Source: Bryobacterales bacterium (GTDB taxonomy: Bacteria; Acidobacteriota; Terriglobia; Bryobacterales; Bryobacteraceae). From it: 45,214 nucleotides of DNA. Numbering within the stretch: position 1 is the stretch's first letter; every line of letters begins with the position of its first letter. Positions 7,928-16,046 of this stretch are shown piece after piece. The position numbers and the translations under genes are program-made. Location: NCBI GenBank assembly GCA_016789785.1, contig JAEUQE010000044.1:1-45214 (forward strand). The letters are read 5' to 3'. Under the pieces are notes generated by a model. That model did not search any database. It was not told the origin of the DNA and saw only the letters and a list, made by a program, of their open reading frames with translations.

Positions 7928-9550
7928 ATGTGGCAACAAAACTACACTCCTCTCGCCGATAGTCTGGCAATCTCCGCCTTTGTTGCGGCGCTGCCCATCT
8001 TCGTACTGCTGTTTCTGCTTGGTGTGTTGCGCAAGCCCGCGTGGATGGCGGGGCTGAGCGGGTTGGCCACCGCGGTGGTGGTGGCGATCGGCGCCTACGG
8101 GATGCCTGGGAGTTTGGTGGTGGGATCGGTGACATTCGGTGCGGCGTTCGGCCTGCTGCCGATTGGCTGGATCGTGTTCTGGGCGATTGTGCTCTATCGC
8201 ATCGCGCTCGAGACGGGAAAGTTTGAAGTGATCAAGGACTCGGTGGGTGGACTCACCAGTGACCGCCGCTTGCAGGCCTTGCTGATCGCGTTCTCGTTCG
8301 GCGCGTTTGTGGAAGGAGCCGCGGGATTCGGCACGCCGGTGGCTGTGGCTGCGGCGATGTTGGCGGGCCTTGGATTCTCACCGTTCTATGCGGCCGGCAT
8401 TTGCCTGCTCGCGAATACGGCTCCCGTGGCTTTCGGATCGATCGGGATTCCGGTGTCGACCCTGGCCGGCATCACGGGCTTGCCCGCAGCCGATCTCAGC
8501 GCAAACGTGGGACGCATCTGCGCGCCGGTGTCGTTTATTGTGCCCGGCTATCTGATCTTTGTGATGGGCGGATGGAAGGCGCTGAAGGGCATTCTGCCCG
8601 CGGCGCTTGTTTGCGGCGGCGGATTCGCACTCACTCAGTTTCTGGTCTCGAATTATCTCGGGCCGGAGTTGACCGACATTCTGAGTTCGCTCGCGGCGAT
8701 TATCGGGCTTGTCGTGTTGTTCAAGCTTTGGCAGCCGACGGACCATTTCGAGTTAGTTGGCGCCGCGAAGTCAGAAACGCCGAAGCGCCACGATTTGGGC
8801 GAAGTGATTCTCGCATGGTCACCGTATCTGCTGCTGGTGGCGTTTGTGTTGTTGTGGGGACAGGATGGGATCAAGAAGGTGCTCAACACGGCGACAATCA
8901 CCATCCCTTGGCCGATGCTGCACAACCTTGTGGAGCGCGTTCCGCCGGTGGTGGGCAAGACATCGCCGTATGCGGCGGTCTACAGTTTGAACTGGCTATC
9001 GGCCGCGGGTACGGCATGTCTGTTTTCCACGATCCTCTCGGCCTTGATCCTTGGAATGTCGCCGGGTCATTACGTGAGGATTCTCGGCACCGCCATGAAG
9101 CAACTCTTTCTGTCGCTGGTGACGATCGCGGCAGTGCTCGGCCTTGCCTTCCTGATGAACTACTGTGGCGCGACCGCGACCCTGGGGCTTGCTTTCGCGG
9201 CGACGGGTGCGCTGTTCCCCTTCTTCAGCGCGATTCTCGGATGGCTCGGCGTGTTCCTCACCGGTAGCGACACGTCGGCGAATGCGCTGTTTGGGAATCT
9301 GCAGGTGGTGACGGCGAACAAGCTGGATCTGAATCCGCTGCTGATGGCGTCGTCGAATTCGTCAGGCGGCGTGATGGGCAAGATGATCAGCCTGCAGAGT
9401 CTGGCGGTGGCGGCGGCGGCCACCGGTATGCCTTCCAGTGATGAAGCCAAGCTGTTCCGCTTCACTTTGAAGCACAGCATCCTGCTCGCGTCGGTGATTG
9501 GTCTGATTGTGGTGTTCTACGCTTACGTGACACCACAGTGGGTGCGATGA
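7928..9550 (+). CDS. lldP: L-lactate permease (LctP/LldP family)
   Basis: A 540-residue inner-membrane protein with at least twelve hydrophobic segments, the normal size for the lactate permease family (TC 2.A.14). Conserved family blocks are visible: GAFVEGAAGFGTPVA near 119-133, LLANTAPVAFGSIGIP near 160-175, and a late NALFGNLQV block next to TGSDTSAN. It should import L- or D-lactate, or glycolate, with protons. The neighbour downstream, an amino-acid permease, starts within its stop codon (ATGA), so the two are translationally coupled. Lactate uptake fits the FAD 2-hydroxyacid dehydrogenase and LarA-like racemase elsewhere in the window, although these are not adjacent. Confidence 0.93.
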   Translation: MWQQNYTPLADSLAISAFVAALPIFVLLFLLGVLRKPAWMAGLSGLATAVVVAIGAYGMPGSLVVGSVTFGAAFGLLPIGWIVFWAIVLYRIALETGKFEVIKDSVGGLTSDRRLQALLIAFSFGAFVEGAAGFGTPVAVAAAMLAGLGFSPFYAAGICLLANTAPVAFGSIGIPVSTLAGITGLPAADLSANVGRICAPVSFIVPGYLIFVMGGWKALKGILPAALVCGGGFALTQFLVSNYLGPELTDILSSLAAIIGLVVLFKLWQPTDHFELVGAAKSETPKRHDLGEVILAWSPYLLLVAFVLLWGQDGIKKVLNTATITIPWPMLHNLVERVPPVVGKTSPYAAVYSLNWLSAAGTACLFSTILSALILGMSPGHYVRILGTAMKQLFLSLVTIAAVLGLAFLMNYCGATATLGLAFAATGALFPFFSAILGWLGVFLTGSDTSANALFGNLQVVTANKLDLNPLLMASSNSSGGVMGKMISLQSLAVAAAATGMPSSDEAKLFRFTLKHSILLASVIGLIVVFYAYVTPQWVR

Positions 9551-10842
9551 ACGATCTTCCGCGCCGGCTGGGATTGCGGGAGGCAATCGCGCTGGTGGCC
9601 GGCACGATCATCGGCTCAGGCATCTTTCTGGCGCCGAACCTGGTTGCGAAGCAGGTTCCCTCGGCGTCCGCCATGCTTGCGGTGTGGGTCTTTTCGGGAT
9701 TGCTTTCGCTGTGCGGCGCCTTGGTGTACGCGGAACTCGGCGCGATGCTGCCGTCAAGCGGCGGGCAGTATACGTATCTGCGCGAAGCCTTTGGTCCGCT
9801 GGCTGCGTTTCTGTGCGGCTGGACGTACTTCCTCGTCATCATGACCGCTGCCATTGCGTGGCTTGGCACAGCGTTCTCCATCTATCTTTCGACGTTCCTG
9901 CCGTTGAGTGCCACCGCTCAGAAGGCTGTTGCGGTTGTCTGCATCCTCGCTCTTACGGCCGTAAACTACCGAGGCGTGCAGTTCGGAGCCGCGGTGCAGG
10001 ATGTGCTGGCGTTGATCAAGACCGCGGGCATTCTGCTGCTGATCGGCGCGGCGCTGTTGAGCCCGGTGAATCAATGGAGCGCGGGCGGCGGAGGCGGCGA
10101 GATCGGGCTTTCGCAGTTCGGTCAGGCGATGGTGGCGTGTCTGCTGACCTATGACGGCTGGATCGCATTGAGTCTGGTGGCGGGTGAAGTGAAGGACCCC
10201 AAGCGCAATCTGCCCTTGGGGCTGATCGGTGGACTGGCGGTCTGCATCGCACTCTACGTGCTGGCGAACGTGGCGTATCTGAAGCTGTTGACGGTGGAGC
10301 AAGTGGCAGGCTCGCAGCGAGTGGCCGCGGAAGCGCTGACTGTCGCGCTCGGAGGCAGTGCGGGCAAGGCGATCGCGCTGCTGATTCTGCTGTCGATTGC
10401 GGGCTCGGTGAATGGCTGGCTGCTCTCGGCGCCGCGCGTCTATTTCGCGCAGGCGCAGGACGGACTCTTCTTCCGGCAGTTCGCGGAGGTGCATCCGCGC
10501 TATCTGACGCCCGGGTTTTCGATCCTTGCACAAGGTGTTTGGGCGTCGATGCTGTGTCTCACGGGAACCTACGACACATTGGGCAGTTTCGCGATGTTCG
10601 CGGCCTGGCTCTTCTACGGCGCCACTGCGATCGGCGCGATGGTTCTCCGGAAAAAGCGGCCCGATCTGCCGCGGCCCTATCGCATGCCGGCCTATCCACT
10701 GCTGCCCCTGGTGTTCACGATCGTGGCACTGGTCTTCGTGGGCAATCTGTTCGCAACGGATCCAGGTCCGGCATTCTCAGGAACAGCGATCATTGCGGCG
10801 GGTGTGCCTGCTTATTGGATCGGGAAAAGATTCACCCGCTGA
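9547..10842 (+). CDS. APC-family amino acid permease (LAT-like)
   Basis: I chose ATG 9547 (431 residues), which overlaps the stop of the lactate permease (ATGA); a GTG nine bases earlier is possible but less likely. Twelve hydrophobic segments are present. The APC signature GTIIGSGIFLAPN is in the first helix (about 20-32) and the sequence continues with YAELGAMLPSSGGQY, typical of the L-type (LAT) subgroup. It should exchange or import neutral amino acids in the inner membrane. Coupling to the lactate permease suggests co-expression under carbon or nitrogen supply. The exact amino acid cannot be read from sequence. Confidence 0.9.
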   Translation: MNDLPRRLGLREAIALVAGTIIGSGIFLAPNLVAKQVPSASAMLAVWVFSGLLSLCGALVYAELGAMLPSSGGQYTYLREAFGPLAAFLCGWTYFLVIMTAAIAWLGTAFSIYLSTFLPLSATAQKAVAVVCILALTAVNYRGVQFGAAVQDVLALIKTAGILLLIGAALLSPVNQWSAGGGGGEIGLSQFGQAMVACLLTYDGWIALSLVAGEVKDPKRNLPLGLIGGLAVCIALYVLANVAYLKLLTVEQVAGSQRVAAEALTVALGGSAGKAIALLILLSIAGSVNGWLLSAPRVYFAQAQDGLFFRQFAEVHPRYLTPGFSILAQGVWASMLCLTGTYDTLGSFAMFAAWLFYGATAIGAMVLRKKRPDLPRPYRMPAYPLLPLVFTIVALVFVGNLFATDPGPAFSGTAIIAAGVPAYWIGKRFTR

Positions 10843-10863
10843 TGGGTTGGTAACATCTAGCCA

Positions 10864-12017
10864 ATGGTGGATCCACTCCTTGAGTTCCGGCGCGAATTCC
10901 CGGTTGTCGAGAAAACGCTGTACATGATCAGTCATTCGCTGGGCGCGATGCCACAGCGGACGCGCGCCTGCCTGAACGAATATGCCGAGCTGTGGTCGAC
11001 GCGGAGTATCCGGGCCTGGGAAGAGGGCTGGTGGGCGATGCCCGTGTCGGTGGGCGATCTGATTGGGCGCATCATCGGCGCGGGGCCGGGCGAGGTGGTC
11101 ATGCAGCCGAACGTCTCCGTAGCGCAGTGGATCATTCACTCGTGCCTGAATTGGAGCGGGCCTCGCAACAAGCTGGTCAGCGAGGATCTGAACTTTCCTA
11201 CGAACATTTACATTTTTCACGAGTTGGAGAGGCAAGGCGCGCGTCTGGTGAAGGTCGCCTCCGAAGACGGCATCACGGCGCCGTTGGAAAAGATGCTCGA
11301 TGCGATTGACGAGCAGACGCTGTTGGTGTCGGTGAGTCACGTGATCTATCGCAGTTCGGCGATTCAGGATCTCGGCGCGATTGTGCGCAAAGCACATGCG
11401 GTGGGCGCGATGGTGGTGGGCGATCTGTATCAATCGGCGGGCACGGTGCCGGTGGATGTGAAGGCGCTGAATCTGGATTTCGCCGTGGGCGGCTCCGTGA
11501 AATGGCTGTGCGGCGGGCCTGGAGCCGGGTACCTCTATGTGCGGCCGGATCACGTGGCGAAGCTTCGTCCGCAACTGACGGGTTGGATGGCGCACCGGGA
11601 GTCATTCGGGTTCGCGCATGGCCCGATTCACTACGCTGACGATATGTTCCGGTTCCTGCATGGGACTCCGGCGATTCCTGCGTTGTATGCGGCGAAGTCC
11701 GGGTACGAAATTGTGCTTGAAGCGGGCGTAGACCGGATTCGCGAGAAGTCCATGCGTCAGACCCAGTGGCTGGTGGAACTGGCGCAGGAAGCCGGGTACC
11801 TGTCCGCAGTCCGCTGATGGCACAGGATCGTGGCGGGGCGGTGATTCTGGATCTGCCGGGTGCGGAGGCGATGACGCGGGAGTTGCTGCGCCGGGATGTT
11901 CTGGTCGACTACCGCCCGGGCGCCGGAATGCGGGTCGCGCCCCACTTCTACACGAAGGATGAGGAGATCCCGGAACTGATCCGTCAGATTCGCGAGGTAG
12001 CGGCCACGCATGGATGA
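10864..12017 (+). pseudogene. Class V aminotransferase (kynureninase-like), split by a frameshift near 11795-11810
   Basis: The first frame (10864-11817, 317 residues) holds the catalytic part: VVGDLYQSAGTVPVD with the PLP-pairing D187, and the PLP lysine K213 in GSVKWLCGGPGAG, a kynureninase/CsdA-like context. It stops at TGA 11815. The C-terminal small domain continues in the -1 frame (VRSPLMAQDRGGAVILD, then GMRVAPHFYTKDEE) up to 12017. Joining the frames near 11800 gives a normal protein of about 384 residues, so one base seems lost there. ATG 11817 overlaps the stop (TGATG), so a separate 66-residue C-terminal piece could be made by reinitiation. I see no heptameric slippery site. Sequencing error, recent inactivation and a two-piece enzyme all remain possible. 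The DUF488 gene overlaps its end by eight bases. Confidence 0.75.
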
Positions 12018-12561
12018 TGCCCGCTCCATCTGGACGATCGGCCACTCGAACCGCACGGGCGAGGCACTGCTTGCGATGTTGCGGGCACACGAAGTGGCGA
12101 CGGTCACCGATGTGCGGATCTATCCAAGGTCGCGGTACAACCCGCAGTTCAATATCGAGAACCTTGGCGGGATGCTCAGGCAGAACAGGCTTGGGTACAT
12201 TCACATGCGGGAACTCGGCGGCAACCGGCAGGCGCGGCCGGATTCGCGGAACGTCGCGTTGCCAGCAGGCACGTTTCGGGGATACGCGGACTACATGGAA
12301 ACCGCCGCGTTTCAGCGTGCACTCGACCGGTTGCAAGAGGCTGCCGCAACCACCAGACTCGCGCTGTTGTGCGCGGAGGCGGATCCGGCACATTGTCACC
12401 GGTCGATGATTGCCGATGCGCTGGCCGCGGCTGGCTTTCAGGTTTGGCACATCTGTTCCGAAACGGAATCGGCACTGCACCAATTGCGGAGCGAATGCCG
12501 TTTGGAGAATGGGCGACCGCGTTACGACGGCTTGCAGCCATCGCTTCCGGGGCTGCATTGA
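12010..12561 (+). CDS. DUF488 domain protein
   Basis: A 183-residue protein that matches the DUF488 family: an opening WTIGHSNRTGEALLAML, then TDVRIYPRSRYNPQFN near 33-48 and a late LLCAEADPAHCHRSMIADAL near 119-138 with the conserved Cys-His-Arg cluster. The biochemical role of this family is not established. It is soluble with no signal peptide. ATG 12010 lies inside the last codons of the split class V aminotransferase gene, so it is probably co-transcribed with it. It converges on the baeRF gene. TGGCT-CA-AGCCA at 12568-12579 in the 28-base gap could form a short shared hairpin. Confidence 0.85.
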   Translation: MDDARSIWTIGHSNRTGEALLAMLRAHEVATVTDVRIYPRSRYNPQFNIENLGGMLRQNRLGYIHMRELGGNRQARPDSRNVALPAGTFRGYADYMETAAFQRALDRLQEAAATTRLALLCAEADPAHCHRSMIADALAAAGFQVWHICSETESALHQLRSECRLENGRPRYDGLQPSLPGLH

Positions 12562-12589
12562 GCGACTTGGCTCAAGCCAGGGAATAGTC

Positions 12590-13750
12590 TTAAGCGAGAG
12601 AGTAGCGGAAAAGTGCGGCTACGGGAGCCGGCATCGACTCTGGGGGCAGCAGATAGATCTCGCCGCCGAACGCGATAGTCTCCGCCACCGCGGCGTTGAC
12701 CAAGTCCTCCGGCAACGAGACGTGCGGCGCTGACTCGGCGTGAACGATGCTGGAGTAATCGCCTTCGCAACTCACTCCGTCCGCCAGGAACAATCTCCAC
12801 ACGCGGCCCTGAGCGGCTGCCACGAGGACATCTTCCAGCGTCGCGCTCCAGCGGTCGCCGGGTGCAAACTCCTCGAGTTCGGCAAGGTACTGCCGGCCTC
12901 TGCGAGTGAGATCGCATTTGATGAGCGTTCGCGCACGGTCGATGATCTCTTCATGGGAGAGATACTCGATGTTGCCGTGTAAGGCTCCCAGGATCGTGCC
13001 GTGATAGCTGTTCTCTTTCTGATAGGCGCTGAGGATACGATCGCCCCCTGCAAGAATGAGGGGCAATCCCCGCTCCTGCAGGAACGCACTCAGCCCGCGA
13101 TCGAGCAGTGTACAGAAGAACTGCATGCGGCGGTCTTCACTGGCGGAGGTCAACCCAAAAGAGATCGCCTGAGTCTTCTCTTTCCCCCTGCCGCCAGCCG
13201 TCCGGTTGATGCGTGTATGGTCAGGGATCTCGGGACTGGAAATCTGATCAAGGCTCTCCGGCACCCCGCGGGGCAGAGGTCTCTCCCGCATGCTGTCGCC
13301 GTCCGCTTCAATCAGGCGGACCTTTCCTTGTGCCAGTTCCAGGATCAGAAACTCACGAGGTTCCAGAAGAGTTCGAAGCAGCGGTTTGACGTGGAAGTGA
13401 TTGGAGACAACCACGCTTTCCGGAATGTCTCCGGGCGCCTCGAAACAATGAAATCCATCGCGATCCACGAACAGAGCTACCCCGTTCCTCCGCCCTTCCC
13501 GAAAAATCGGTTCATGGGTCAAGGAAAGAATGGGTGCGGTCAGCATCGCCAGGTCGCGATGCGGTAACGCCAACCGGTCAAGCGTCTGCGTGACTTTGTC
13601 GACCGCAGACTTCAGCCGGGAGGCGATGGGCTTTGCCATCGAGCCAGGGACGTAGCTGGGAAGAAGCACCGTGATCGCCGGTGGCTTCGGACGTCCCAGA
13701 CTACGTACCTCGCGTAATGTCAGCGGTTCAAACTGTAGTGAAAAAACCAT
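12590..13750 (-). CDS. Bacterial archaeo-eukaryotic release-factor-like protein (baeRF, family 3-like)
   Basis: A 386-residue soluble protein. The opening has ITVLLPSYVPG, and the middle has GVALFVDRDGFHCFE followed by VVVSNHFHVKPLLRTL and EFLILELAQGKVRLIEAD. This succession is characteristic of the baeRF group, bacterial relatives of the archaeal/eukaryotic release factor eRF1 and of Pelota/Dom34. The C-terminal half has an eL30-like feel (DRWSATLEDVLVAAAQGRVWRLFL). The group is proposed to act on stalled or hibernating ribosomes, but most members lack experimental data. I see no eRF1-type GGQ tripeptide, so peptide release as in eRF1 is not expected. It is monocistronic and convergent with the DUF488 gene. 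Confidence 0.72.
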   Translation of the reverse strand: MVFSLQFEPLTLREVRSLGRPKPPAITVLLPSYVPGSMAKPIASRLKSAVDKVTQTLDRLALPHRDLAMLTAPILSLTHEPIFREGRRNGVALFVDRDGFHCFEAPGDIPESVVVSNHFHVKPLLRTLLEPREFLILELAQGKVRLIEADGDSMRERPLPRGVPESLDQISSPEIPDHTRINRTAGGRGKEKTQAISFGLTSASEDRRMQFFCTLLDRGLSAFLQERGLPLILAGGDRILSAYQKENSYHGTILGALHGNIEYLSHEEIIDRARTLIKCDLTRRGRQYLAELEEFAPGDRWSATLEDVLVAAAQGRVWRLFLADGVSCEGDYSSIVHAESAPHVSLPEDLVNAAVAETIAFGGEIYLLPPESMPAPVAALFRYSLA

Positions 13751-13976
13751 GGCGGTACCTACCTTCCTTTGCCGCCTCTATACTTCCACCGCTGCGAATC
13801 CTCGTCACGGGCACGACACGGCCCGAATCCAGTTATCCGGGGGCAGAGTGCGAAACCATTCCACCTTGCAGAGCCACGAGCACCGACTGAGAGCACCAGT
13901 TCGGTGCACCCAGCCTCGCCGGGCCGGCGGAATCATTCCAGGGAACCCTGCCCCCTGATGAAGAGAGGCCGTTCCG

Positions 13977-14279
13977 TCAGTTCGACATCGTGCCGCTATA
14001 CGTTTTCATCCATTGCTGGTAGACCAACATTCCAACCACTACCAGGAAATACAGGAACGTCACGATCGTCAGTCCCTTACCCCACTTGTCGATCGTGTGC
14101 ATGCGGTTTTCCACCGCCACCTGTTGCCCCACCGTGCTGCTTTCCGCAGCTTCATAGTGGAGATGGAAGTCCTGCTTTTGTGAAATAGACGCGCGATAAA
14201 TCGCGATAGCGATCGTGATGAGCGTCAGGATCGCCAAGACCACCAGGTGTGGAATCATGCTTTGTAATTCGCCGAACAT
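13977..14279 (-). CDS. Small membrane protein with two transmembrane helices, unknown function
   Basis: I chose ATG 14279 (100 residues) because AAGGA lies about nine bases upstream; the frame is open to 14456 but the extra residues look non-coding. Two hydrophobic helices are clear: IPHLVVLAILTLITIAIAIY near 9-28 and VTFLYFLVVVGMLVYQQW near 70-87. The hydrophilic stretch between them is rich in Gln, His and Glu. I recognise no family. Its 5' flank is long and contains two inverted repeats. Its neighbours, a lysozyme-like protein and a tRNA, give no clear clue. Confidence 0.6.
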   Translation of the reverse strand: MFGELQSMIPHLVVLAILTLITIAIAIYRASISQKQDFHLHYEAAESSTVGQQVAVENRMHTIDKWGKGLTIVTFLYFLVVVGMLVYQQWMKTYSGTMSN

Positions 14280-14630
14280 GGGAAGCCATCCTTTCACCAC
14301 GGCTTTAGGCAAGCCGGATGCCAACGCGTAACTGCTTGAAATGACGCACCTGTCGGCGGGTGGTGTGACGAGGGAGTGGGGCAAGCCCCACAGCGTGCGA
14401 CCTTTCACCCAGATGGCTGTGGGGGTCTGGGTGGCGGAAAAGACCACAGTTTTCAACCAGATGACACATGTTTGACGATCTGGGAGTCCTGTTCGAACAA
14501 GCCGTCAGCCAGTCCGCGATCAGACACTCAGCCGGAAAGAGCGGATCCAGCCAAAGAGCCGAACCGGGGCACCCCCAACTACGAATACGTTCGCAGACTT
14601 CTGAAAATGGTGCTTGGCTAGTTAGTTAGC
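14280..14630. other. Non-coding stretch with two inverted repeats upstream of the small membrane protein
   Basis: No convincing gene is seen on either strand in these 351 bases. Two hairpin-forming repeats stand out: GTGGGGC-AA-GCCCCAC at 14376-14391, and CACCCAGA/TCTGGGTG around a 12-base loop at 14406-14433. On the minus strand they would lie about 100-155 bases upstream of the start at 14279, in a probable 5' leader or promoter region. Neither has a T-run for an intrinsic terminator, and I do not recognise a known riboswitch consensus. Confidence 0.4.
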
Positions 14631-15497
14631 TTAGCGGCGGACGGCGCCGGGGTGGCACGAGCCGTAGGCGGTGTTGCCTTTGTAAACCACCCAGCCCTGG
14701 CCTTGCGACGATCCCGCACGAGGCCCGCCCGGGCCTGTGGAACATTGCCCAGGAGCCGGGGCAACTCGCGCTGCCGGCGAGAACCCGGTGGGAACGGCGC
14801 CTGGCGTGATGACCGAAGGAGGCATGGCTGCGGCGGATGGTGCTGCCGCCGAAGGTGCGGCATGCGGGAACAGGATCGCGCGAAACTCGGCAACCTGATT
14901 AAACGGCTTGGCTTCCTGCAGAGCTGCGATCACGGCGTCCGCGTCGGACTTCGAGCATCCAATCAGCTTCGCTTCGCACCGTAGCCAGCCGTCGATCAGG
15001 TGTTGGCGGCCATTGCCCTTGAGCCGGTCCGGCTGATCGCCCTGGAAGCCGACGCCCGCATAGCCTTCGAGGATCCCCTTGCGGCTGCGCTTGCGCTCGT
15101 GCATGTCGCGCACCAGCGCCATGGCAACCTGAACCGCCTGTTCGTCGGTGAGGGCGCCATTGAGTTGCGTCTTGCCGGAGGCCGATTTCGCCACCGGCGG
15201 AAGGTTGTGGATCAGGTAGCCTTTGCGCTGCACGTCCTGCCCCATGGCTCGCATGGCGGGGCTCTGGCTCTGGAGATTGCGCGCGTTGAAGCGGTAGAAC
15301 TCGGCGGGCTCCACCTGGCCATAGCCCACGGCGGTTCCGGTATCGACCTGCGCGATGTTGTTGAAGAGGCTCTCTTCCCAGAAAATCGCGATCATCAACT
15401 CGGGCGTGAACGGGGTGGGCGCGATGATGCCGTTGTTCTTTTGAACCAGATCCCAAATGTAGGCAAACGAGCAACCGGGCTGAAATGCGCGAGCCAT
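14631..15497 (-). CDS. Lysozyme/lytic-transglycosylase-like protein with Ala/Pro-rich tail
   Basis: 288 residues from ATG 15497, with GGAGGAGA about seven bases upstream, an unusually strong ribosome-binding site. The N-terminal half has an ES..N....GTAVGYGQVEP pattern (WEESLFNNIAQ near 40-50, then TAVGYGQVEP) that matches lysozyme-like transglycosylases, with E41 or E42 as candidate catalytic acid and GYGQ as the following substrate loop. This fits cleavage of peptidoglycan. There is no signal peptide, so a dedicated secretion route or cell lysis would be needed if it acts on the wall. Residues about 213-250 are low-complexity Ala/Pro/Ser (SAAAPSAAAMPP), then a short Gly/Cys-rich end (GNTAYGSCHPG). 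The assignment is by motif resemblance only; a search against T6SS and phage lysozyme families would decide it. Confidence 0.55.
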   Translation of the reverse strand: MARAFQPGCSFAYIWDLVQKNNGIIAPTPFTPELMIAIFWEESLFNNIAQVDTGTAVGYGQVEPAEFYRFNARNLQSQSPAMRAMGQDVQRKGYLIHNLPPVAKSASGKTQLNGALTDEQAVQVAMALVRDMHERKRSRKGILEGYAGVGFQGDQPDRLKGNGRQHLIDGWLRCEAKLIGCSKSDADAVIAALQEAKPFNQVAEFRAILFPHAAPSAAAPSAAAMPPSVITPGAVPTGFSPAARVAPAPGQCSTGPGGPRAGSSQGQGWVVYKGNTAYGSCHPGAVRR

Positions 15498-15566
15498 GAG
15501 AAGTCTCCTCCGAAACAGATTGTGTGTGAAGTTACGGAAGGGAGGGGACGTGAGATAAGTGCGGGA

Positions 15567-15643
<77 letters not shown>

Positions 15644-16046
15644 TTGCTTGCTACTTTTTTAAGCTACCACAGCAGCCTTGCCGCCGTCCATCGCCTTCCT
15701 ATTCAGTCAGGCGCGGGAGCCGGCGCGGATCTGTCACCATCCAGGAAATTGTTTTGCGGTGAGGCGTCTGCCCCGCGATTGACACCCGGGACAAGCGGGG
15801 ACGCGCCTTAGATGGCCTTAGATGCGCGACCACGTTCCCACCGCCTGATCAGGGCAACCTGCGCGCTACGTTCGGGGTGATGCGCGGAAGATGCCACCTC
15901 GAAGGATGCCCGCTCGAAGGCCCATCGCTTCAGGACCCGTTGTTGGCCCAATTGCGGCGCTTCCGCGGACAAACGGGAGAGTCCATTCGCGAACGAGAGC
16001 GGCGCACGCCGAAGCATTCTCAGTCCGCCGCCCGCCGCCGACCGGA
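15644..16046. other. Intergenic stretch between tRNA-Arg and dinB, no convincing gene
   Basis: 403 bases with no supported gene. A minus-strand frame beginning with GTG 16050 overlaps the dinB stop and runs to 15808, but its 80-residue product is arginine/alanine-rich and matches nothing I know. Plus-strand frames here are extensions antisense to dinB. The tRNA promoter must lie near 15650-15700 on the minus strand, but I cannot identify good -35 and -10 hexamers. Confidence 0.5.

Noticed and set aside
12568..12579. Short palindrome TGGCT-CA-AGCCA between convergent genes as a bidirectional terminator
   Set aside because: The stem is short and no T-run is present on either strand; kept only as a remark.
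13880..13907. Imperfect hairpin GCACCGA-CT/AG-TTCGGTGC after the small membrane protein gene
   Set aside because: It has a bulge and no T-run, so I do not call it a terminator.
14376..14621. Plus-strand frame of 81 residues opposite the leader of the small membrane protein gene
   Set aside because: No ribosome-binding site or known family; it spans two inverted repeats.
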